From: Microbacteriaceae bacterium | GTDB lineage: Bacteria > Actinomycetota > Actinomycetes > Actinomycetales > Microbacteriaceae | Direction: 5' to 3' | Assembly (NCBI GenBank): GCA_947447385.1 | Contig: CANFKN010000029.1 | Location: forward strand, 1 to 11,256 | Length of the DNA stretch: 11,256 nt | Part shown: piece by piece, positions 6,570-11,256 of the stretch | Layout: each line of letters begins with the position of its first letter | Position numbering within the stretch: the stretch's first letter is position 1 | Notes under the pieces: model-generated | What the model was told of the DNA's origin: nothing | What the model saw: only the letters and a program-made list of their open reading frames with translations | Databases searched by the model: none | Program-made: the position numbers and the translations under genes

Positions 6570-7430
6570 ATGCCAAAAAAAGTTAATTCGAAATTTGCCT
6601 TTCAAAAAAATATTCAGGCACACGCTCGTCGCTTGAATGCAACCTTTTCAGGTCTCGAACAGTCTGTCGCGAACATTGTTCTTGCCCAGCTTGTGATGAG
6701 AGCAGAACACCTTACCGATCAGCAGTTTTACTTCAAAGGTGGCACAAGTCTCTTGTTCAGATTCGGCATAGAAACTGCAAGAACAACCCAAGATATCGAC
6801 ATGACCATAGCTGCTGATCGCGAACGCATAGAAAGTCTAATTCTCGACCTAGCGGGGGTTCGCTGGAATCAGTTCAAAGTCAAAGGAGTAAAAGTCGTCA
6901 AGACAATTGCGCCAAGTTGGGTTGCCGAAGAAAAAAGGCTTTTGAAATTTAAGGTTCAGATTGCTTTTGGTGAGTCGGAATGGCGCACGGTTGTGATTGA
7001 AGCAACCACCGACGAATTTGATTCCTCGAATTCCTCCGAACGCTTGTCTGGAGAGATTTTGAGCGAACCATTTCAAAGACTTGGGCTCGAAGTGCCATCG
7101 ACCGTTCCTGTCATGCAAACTGAGCTCCAAATTGCCCAGAAAATTCATGCATGCCTCACGCCAATGAGCGTGAGAGGCCATGATCTTTATGACATTTACA
7201 AAATGCTTGAGGTCTCAAACGTTGACATAACCGAGCTGGCACGTTTAGTTAGGCAAACTTTTGACTCTCGGGGGCGACACGTTTGGAACACATCTTTCAG
7301 CCCCAGTGAAGAGCTCAAAGCTCAATATCTCAGAGAGACGCACGGCATTGACGGTACGCCGAACTTTGAGGATGCATTACAAACTTTTTCTGCGCTTTTA
7401 GTTCTTATCGACGATGCAATGAGCAACTAG
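6570..7430 (+). CDS. abiEii: AbiEii/AbiGii-family nucleotidyltransferase toxin
   Basis: A 286-residue protein of the AbiEii (DUF1814) nucleotidyltransferase family, normal length. Nucleotidyltransferase motifs are visible: FKGGTSLLFRF (GGTS at 57-60) and TTQDIDM with the metal-binding D75-x-D77. Further conserved family positions are QIAQKIHA (Lys191) and RGHDLYDIY (Arg202, Asp205, Asp208). All key positions look intact. Members cause growth arrest and abortive phage infection; mycobacterial relatives (MenT) add nucleotides to tRNA 3' ends, but the activity here is inference. ATG at 6570 directly abuts the antitoxin TGA (6567-6569). There is no clear ribosome site, so translation probably depends on ribosomes finishing the antitoxin. 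Base composition is GC-poor (about 45% in a sampled line), suggesting acquisition by transfer. Confidence 0.88.
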   Translation: MPKKVNSKFAFQKNIQAHARRLNATFSGLEQSVANIVLAQLVMRAEHLTDQQFYFKGGTSLLFRFGIETARTTQDIDMTIAADRERIESLILDLAGVRWNQFKVKGVKVVKTIAPSWVAEEKRLLKFKVQIAFGESEWRTVVIEATTDEFDSSNSSERLSGEILSEPFQRLGLEVPSTVPVMQTELQIAQKIHACLTPMSVRGHDLYDIYKMLEVSNVDITELARLVRQTFDSRGRHVWNTSFSPSEELKAQYLRETHGIDGTPNFEDALQTFSALLVLIDDAMSN

Positions 7431-7471
7431 GGCTTCAATCGCAAAGTTGCGCGGCCGGAGGGCATCCGAGC

Positions 7472-7511
7472 AAAAAAGACCCCACCAGTGACAAATCACC
7501 GATGGGGTCTT
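7472..7511 (-). terminator. Intrinsic terminator of ppa
   Basis: On the minus strand AAGACCCCA (7511-7503) pairs perfectly with TGGGGTCTT (7484-7476). A nested GTGA/TCAC hairpin lies inside, and the stem is followed by a run of T (7477-7472). It lies just after the ppa stop and also separates ppa from the convergent abiEii gene, which ends at 7430. Confidence 0.9.
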
Positions 7512-7524
7512 GAGATTTAGAGGC

Positions 7525-8004
7525 TTAGCCCTGGTAGCGAACCTGAGCTTCTTCGATTAGCTTCTCGGCGGTTGCACGGTCAGCCCACTCGCCAACCTTG
7601 ACCCACTTGCCAGGCTCGAGGTCTTTGTAGTGGCTGAAGAAGTGCAAAAGTTCGTCTTTGGTCTGCTGTGGAACATCGTTGATGTCTTGAATGTGCTCCC
7701 AGCGCTTGTCTTTGGCAGGCACGCAAAGAATCTTTTCGTCGATGCCACCGTCGTCTTCCATCGGCAAAACGCCAACTGGGCGAACGCTCACAACAACGCC
7801 TGGGTAGACCGGGAATTCGAGAAGAACGAGAGCGTCTAGCGGGTCGCCGTCGCCACCCAAAGTGTTGTCGAAATAGCCGTAGTCAACTGGGTAAACAAAC
7901 GGGGTGAACAGCACGCGGTCAAGGTGAACGCGACCGGTTTCGTGGTCAACCTCATATTTGTTGCGGCTGCCGCGGGGAATCTCAATGACGGCGTCAAATG
8001 GCAC
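7525..8004 (-). CDS. ppa: Inorganic pyrophosphatase (family I, soluble)
   Basis: A 159-residue cytoplasmic enzyme that hydrolyses pyrophosphate to two phosphates, pulling biosynthetic reactions forward. The family I signature DGDPLDALV is at residues 52-60, with metal-binding Asp52, Asp54 and Asp57. Other active-site positions are present: Glu8, Arg30 (LDRVLFTP), Tyr42 (YPVDYGY), Asp84, Asp89 and Lys91. Length is normal for bacterial enzymes. The start is GTG at 8004, supported by AGGAG five bases upstream (8015-8011). It is transcribed alone, ends in a strong terminator, and shares a 112-base upstream region with the divergent tilS. Confidence 0.97.
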   Translation of the reverse strand: MPFDAVIEIPRGSRNKYEVDHETGRVHLDRVLFTPFVYPVDYGYFDNTLGGDGDPLDALVLLEFPVYPGVVVSVRPVGVLPMEDDGGIDEKILCVPAKDKRWEHIQDINDVPQQTKDELLHFFSHYKDLEPGKWVKVGEWADRATAEKLIEEAQVRYQG

Positions 8005-8073
8005 GGGGGCTCCTAAAGTTTGGTGTTGTCGCTTGCGAAGGTTTGTGCTCGCGTTTGGCGCGGGCTTTCGCTC

Positions 8074-8089
8074 TAACCCTTATAGGTTA
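8074..8089. repeat. TAACC-N6-GGTTA inverted repeat upstream of tilS
   Basis: TAACC (8074-8078) and GGTTA (8085-8089) are perfect inverted arms around CTTATA, between divergent ppa and tilS. The centre also resembles a -10 element on either strand. A nearly identical element occurs upstream of ftsH at 9789-9802. Confidence 0.4.
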
Positions 8090-8116
8090 TCGAATTGCGT
8101 GGCTAGGCTTTTATTT

Positions 8117-9190
8117 ATGGTCACCCGCCCTCGTCTAACACCTGCGATTGCCGATGTTCGGCGCGCGGTTAGAGAGAGCTTAGATGCCGCTACTGGGGCG
8201 CCGGGCGCTGGTTTGGTCGGCGGCGAACTGATTTTGGTGGCTTGTTCTGGCGGGCCAGACAGCCTGGCTTTAGCGGCTGCTCTCGCGTTTGAGGTGCGGT
8301 CGGCTGAGCGGGCTGGCTTGGGGTTGCGGGCCGGCGCTGTGATTGTCGATCATGGCTTGCAAGCAGTCTCGGCTGAAGTTGCTGCTCGCACCGCCGAGGT
8401 TTTGCGCGGGCTTGGGCTAGCCCCGGTTGAAGTTGTGCGAGTGCAAGTTGGTGAGGCTGGCGGGCCTGAAGCGGCTGCTCGTGATGCTCGTTATGACGCT
8501 TTGCGCGATGCCACCTCACGTTTAGGCGCTCGATTTGTTTTGCTCGGTCACACACTCGATGACCAAGCCGAGACTGTTCTGCTGGGGTTGGCGCGCGGTT
8601 CAGGGGCGCGCAGTTTGAGTGGCATGGCAGCCGCCAGCGCCGACGTGTTCTTGCGCCCACTGCTCGGCGTTTCGCGTGAAACCACGCTGGCCTTTTGTGC
8701 CGACAGTGGGCTTGAACCTTGGCATGACCCGCACAACCTAGACCCTAAGTTCACGCGCGTTCGAGTTCGTCAGACTGTCATGCCTCTGCTCGAACAAGAA
8801 CTCGGGCCAGGGGTTGCCAGCGCACTTGCTCGCAGCGCTGATTTGCTAAGGGCCGATGCCGACTATCTCGACACTTTGGCGGCAAGCGAGTTCAAGCGTT
8901 TGGCGTTGCTCGGCGCAACCGAACTCAGCTTTGACCTGTCAAAGGCTGCCGACCCCGATCGCGCGCACTGCCTCAGCGCACTGCCTCAGCCCATTCGCAG
9001 TCGAGTGCTCAAGTTGGCGCTCGCCGTATTCTCGGCCGAAAACAGCTTGGCGCATATTCGCGCAATCGAAGATTTGCTCGATAACTGGCACGGGCAGAAA
9101 ATGCTCACCCTGCCACGGGTTAGAGTAGAACGTGCGGGCGAGCGGCTCGTTTTCAAAAGCACAAAAACCATGAAATCTGGAGTCTGCTGA
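8117..9190 (+). CDS. tilS: tRNA(Ile)-lysidine synthetase
   Basis: The enzyme attaches lysine to the wobble cytidine (C34) of the tRNA-Ile with CAU anticodon, using ATP, so that it reads AUA instead of AUG. The protein is 357 residues from ATG 8117. The N-type ATP-pyrophosphatase P-loop SGGPDS is at 44-49. The family-specific stretch GHTLDDQAETVLLGLARGSG, followed by SLSGM, lies near 150. The long C-terminal extension of E. coli TilS is absent, as in other actinobacteria. The frame stays open upstream to 7958, but that would overlap ppa, so the start at 8117 is preferred. It has no Shine-Dalgarno sequence. TAGGCT at 8104-8109 is at the distance of a -10 for a leaderless start, though no good -35 is seen. 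hpt starts on the base after its stop. Confidence 0.95.
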   Translation: MVTRPRLTPAIADVRRAVRESLDAATGAPGAGLVGGELILVACSGGPDSLALAAALAFEVRSAERAGLGLRAGAVIVDHGLQAVSAEVAARTAEVLRGLGLAPVEVVRVQVGEAGGPEAAARDARYDALRDATSRLGARFVLLGHTLDDQAETVLLGLARGSGARSLSGMAAASADVFLRPLLGVSRETTLAFCADSGLEPWHDPHNLDPKFTRVRVRQTVMPLLEQELGPGVASALARSADLLRADADYLDTLAASEFKRLALLGATELSFDLSKAADPDRAHCLSALPQPIRSRVLKLALAVFSAENSLAHIRAIEDLLDNWHGQKMLTLPRVRVERAGERLVFKSTKTMKSGVC

Positions 9191-9742
9191 GTGGATATTT
9201 CGAAGGTCGCTGACCAAATCACTGAAGTTTTGGTCACCGAAGAGCAGATTAAGACCCGTGTTGCAGAACTTGCAGCCGAAATCGATGTGTTTTATGCCGA
9301 CAAGCCAGTTTTGTTGGTTGGCGTTTTGAAAGGCGCGGTCATGTTCATGGCTGACCTTTCGCGTGCAATGCAGATTCCGACCCAGGTTGACTGGATGGCT
9401 GTTTCTTCTTATGGCTCGGGCACCGTTTCTTCAGGAGTGGTTCGCATTCTCAAAGACCTCGACGCTGACGTTCTTGGCCGCCACGTGCTGATTGTTGAAG
9501 ACATCGTTGACTCAGGCTTGACTCTTTCATGGTTGGCGCACAACCTCACTAACCGCGGTGCGATTTCGGTCAAGGTTGTCGCATTGCTGCGCAAGCCAGC
9601 TGCTGCCAAAGTTGAGGTTGATGTTGAGTGGATCGGCTTTGATCTGCCAAACGACTTCGTGGTTGGCTACGGTCTTGACTATAACGAGAACTATCGGTCG
9701 CTAACTTCAGTGGCTGTGCTCTCGCCTAAGGTTTACAGCTAA
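9191..9742 (+). CDS. hpt: Hypoxanthine(-guanine) phosphoribosyltransferase
   Basis: A 183-residue cytoplasmic purine-salvage enzyme converting hypoxanthine or guanine plus PRPP to IMP or GMP. The PRPP-binding signature VLIVEDIVDSGLT is at 99-111, with the acidic pair Glu103-Asp104. The flexible-loop region SSYGSGTVSSG is at 72-82 and the pyrophosphate-contact LKG is at 46-48. The C-terminal WIGFDLPNDFVVGYGLDYNE stretch supplies the base-binding residues. All are as expected for bacterial HPRT. The start is GTG at 9191, immediately after the tilS TGA, with GGAG at 9179-9182 inside the end of tilS. The two are translationally and transcriptionally coupled, matching the conserved tilS-hpt-ftsH order of actinobacteria. 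Confidence 0.96.
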   Translation: MDISKVADQITEVLVTEEQIKTRVAELAAEIDVFYADKPVLLVGVLKGAVMFMADLSRAMQIPTQVDWMAVSSYGSGTVSSGVVRILKDLDADVLGRHVLIVEDIVDSGLTLSWLAHNLTNRGAISVKVVALLRKPAAAKVEVDVEWIGFDLPNDFVVGYGLDYNENYRSLTSVAVLSPKVYS

Positions 9743-9770
9743 GTTATTCCGTTGGCGAACAGGGCAAGGT

Positions 9771-9800
9771 TTTACTAGCCCTGAGCGATAACCTTATGGT
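9771..9800 (+). promoter_or_regulatory. Possible ftsH promoter
   Basis: TTTACT (9771-9776) and TATGGT (9795-9800) are 18 bases apart and resemble -35 and -10 elements, giving a leader of about 40 bases. The -10 lies inside the TAACC-TTAT-GGTTA palindrome (9789-9802). ftsH could equally be read through from hpt, since no T-tract terminator is seen in the 103-base gap. Confidence 0.35.
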
Positions 9801-9802
9801 TA
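9789..9802. repeat. TAACC-TTAT-GGTTA palindrome upstream of ftsH
   Basis: TAACC (9789-9793) and GGTTA (9798-9802) are perfect inverted arms around TTAT. Apart from two spacer bases this is the element found upstream of tilS (8074-8089). Confidence 0.4.
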
Positions 9803-9849
9803 GCCTTCTTGTCTTCTCGAAAGGAAACCGGCCTAGGTCGCAAGTATGA
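9796..9849 (+). other. Possible 17-codon upstream reading frame overlapping the ftsH start
   Basis: ATG at 9796 opens a 17-codon frame (MVSLLVFSKGNRPRSQV) whose TGA at 9847-9849 overlaps the ftsH start codon as ATGA. No ribosome site precedes it. It may be chance, but the overlap geometry is the one used for translational coupling. Confidence 0.2.
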
Positions 9850-11256
9850 ATCTCAAAAAACTTTTTAGCGGTCCTTTCATCTGGATCCTCGTTGCTGTCA
9901 CCGTCGTAATCATTGGCGCCAACCTGCTCAACGTATCGAAATACAAGGTCGTCGACACTTCGGTTGGTCTTAGCTACATTCAGAACGGCAATGCTGCCAA
10001 CGTTCACATTTATGACGGCGACCAGCGCGTTGACGTCGAACTGGTCAAGGCATCGAAGACCGATGGCAAGTTCATTCAGTTTTATTACGTGCTGCCTCGT
10101 GGCACGCAGGTTGCCAACATTGTGGCTGCCTCGAACATTAAAGACGGATACCGCGACGAGGTGCCTTCAACACCTTGGTATCTTTCGCTTCTCGGCACAT
10201 TGCTGCCGTTTGTCATCATCGGTTTGATTTTCTGGTTCTTGATGGCTGGCGCCCAAGGTGGCAACTCTCGTGTGATGAACTTCGGCAAGTCACGCGCCAA
10301 GCTGGTTAACAAAGACAGCCCAAAGGTCACGTTTGCTGACGTTGCTGGTGCTGACGAGGCCATCGAAGAACTTGAAGAAATCAAAGAGTTCTTGAAAGAG
10401 CCTCAGAAGTTTCAGGCGGTTGGCGCCAAGATTCCTCGTGGCGTTTTGCTTTATGGCCCTCCGGGCACAGGTAAGACCCTGGTTGCTAAGGCCGTTGCTG
10501 GCGAAGCTGGCGTGCCTTTCTTCACCATCTCAGGTTCTGACTTTGTTGAAATGTTCGTGGGTGTGGGTGCTTCGCGCGTTCGCGACCTATTTGAGCAGGC
10601 AAAGGCCAGCGCTCCAGCGATTATTTTCGTCGACGAGATCGACGCTGTTGGTCGCCACCGCGGCGCAGGCATCGGCGGCGGCAACGACGAGCGCGAGCAG
10701 ACCCTCAACCAACTTTTGGTTGAGATGGATGGCTTCGACTCGAAGACCAACGTCATCTTGATCGCCGCTACTAACCGCCCTGACATTCTTGACCCAGCGC
10801 TTTTGCGCCCAGGTCGTTTTGACCGTCAGATCGGTGTTGGCGCCCCTGACCTAATCGGTCGCGAGCAGATTCTGAAGGTTCACGCCAAGGGCAAGCCAAT
10901 CGGTGACGATGTTGACCTTGCAATGGTTGCCCGTCGCACTCCAGGTTTCACCGGCGCTGACCTAGCCAACGTTTTGAACGAGGCAGCTTTGCTGACCGCG
11001 CGCAACAACGAGAAGCAGATCTCAGCGGCTACCCTCGACGAAGCCATCGACCGTGTAATCGGCGGGCCGCAGAAGAAGACCCGTTTGATGCAAGACCGCG
11101 AGCGCTTGAACACCGCCTATCACGAAGCTGGCCACGCACTTGTTGCCGCGTCGATGAACAACAGCGACCCAGTGACCACGGTGACAATCTTGCCGCGTGG
11201 TCGCGCCTTGGGCTACACCATGGTTTTGCCGATGGAAGACCGCTATTCAGTTAGCC
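9846..11256 (+). CDS. ftsH: ATP-dependent zinc metalloprotease FtsH (C-terminus cut by window edge)
   Basis: 470 codons are present and the frame is open at the right edge. FtsH is a membrane-anchored hexameric AAA+ protease that degrades misfolded membrane proteins and some regulators. Visible parts in order are TM1 (about 12-29), an extracytoplasmic domain (about 30-110), TM2 (about 115-134), and the AAA module with Walker A GPPGTGKT at 204-211. The pore-loop aromatic MFVG is at 236-239, Walker B IIFVDE at 259-264, and the second region of homology ends with Arg321 and Arg324. The zinc site HEAGH at 426-430 starts the protease domain. The missing part should hold the third zinc ligand. ATG at 9846 has no close Shine-Dalgarno; AAAGGAAA (9820-9827) is about 18 bases away. 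Confidence 0.97.
   Translation, partial: MNLKKLFSGPFIWILVAVTVVIIGANLLNVSKYKVVDTSVGLSYIQNGNAANVHIYDGDQRVDVELVKASKTDGKFIQFYYVLPRGTQVANIVAASNIKDGYRDEVPSTPWYLSLLGTLLPFVIIGLIFWFLMAGAQGGNSRVMNFGKSRAKLVNKDSPKVTFADVAGADEAIEELEEIKEFLKEPQKFQAVGAKIPRGVLLYGPPGTGKTLVAKAVAGEAGVPFFTISGSDFVEMFVGVGASRVRDLFEQAKASAPAIIFVDEIDAVGRHRGAGIGGGNDEREQTLNQLLVEMDGFDSKTNVILIAATNRPDILDPALLRPGRFDRQIGVGAPDLIGREQILKVHAKGKPIGDDVDLAMVARRTPGFTGADLANVLNEAALLTARNNEKQISAATLDEAIDRVIGGPQKKTRLMQDRERLNTAYHEAGHALVAASMNNSDPVTTVTILPRGRALGYTMVLPMEDRYSVS

Noticed and set aside
6424..6909. Two CAATTG sites (6424-6429, 6904-6909) as evidence about the R-M target
   Set aside because: CAATTG and GAATTC (for example 602-607 and 3223-3228) both occur in the window; a methylated host need not avoid its own site, so the counts decide nothing.
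7958..8116. Longer tilS start adding 53 residues
   Set aside because: It would overlap the start of ppa, and the added residues do not resemble a TilS N-terminus.
8190..8660. 156-codon minus-strand frame opposite tilS
   Set aside because: Low-complexity Arg/Gln/Pro-rich translation that mirrors the codon bias of tilS on the other strand; a shadow frame.
9760..9783. CAGGGC/GCCCTG hairpin as a terminator after hpt
   Set aside because: The six-base stem has a 12-base loop and no T-tract, so it is not convincing as an intrinsic terminator.

Overview
The window looks like a chromosomal segment of a lower-GC actinobacterium, most likely a small-genome freshwater or marine Microbacteriaceae. This is inferred from three things: the tilS-hpt-ftsH gene order next to ppa, the tRNA Glu-Asp-Phe cluster, and the protein character. 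Hand counts of single 60-base lines gave about 60% GC in core genes (tilS, the NlpC/P60 gene) and about 43-45% in the restriction-modification and AbiE genes.

Layout. (1) Positions 1-2452, minus strand: a DHA2-type drug-efflux MFS transporter, cut by the left edge, preceded in the same transcription unit by an EamA/DMT-family transporter. (2) Positions 2553-4221, plus strand: a compact type II restriction-modification pair. The endonuclease resembles the MunI/EcoRI group and carries a GNAxER motif. The D12-class adenine methyltransferase starts at TTG. A strong intrinsic terminator closes the unit. (3) Positions 4223-4532, minus strand: tRNA-Glu, tRNA-Asp and tRNA-Phe, transcribed in that order, with a plausible promoter at 4567-4595. 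(4) Positions 4720-5919, plus strand: a secreted coiled-coil NlpC/P60 peptidoglycan hydrolase. Its upstream region holds tandem 11-bp repeats and an inverted repeat over the start. (5) Positions 5964-7430, plus strand: a two-gene AbiEi/AbiEii type IV toxin-antitoxin system. It has a well-formed promoter, an operator-like 13-bp inverted repeat over that promoter, and apparently a leaderless start. (6) Positions 7472-8004, minus strand: inorganic pyrophosphatase with its own terminator. (7) Positions 8117-11256, plus strand: tilS, hpt and ftsH, with ftsH cut by the right edge.

How it fits together. Two defence modules (R-M and AbiE), both poorer in GC than their surroundings, lie on either side of a tRNA cluster and one cell-wall hydrolase gene, inside otherwise conserved housekeeping DNA. 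The most informative non-coding signals are the AbiE operator/promoter, the repeats upstream of the NlpC/P60 gene, a perfect CRP/GlxR-like palindrome between two tRNA genes, and a TAACC...GGTTA element found upstream of both tilS and ftsH. No gene-free stretch exceeds 300 bases. I saw no insertion sequence, CRISPR array or rRNA.
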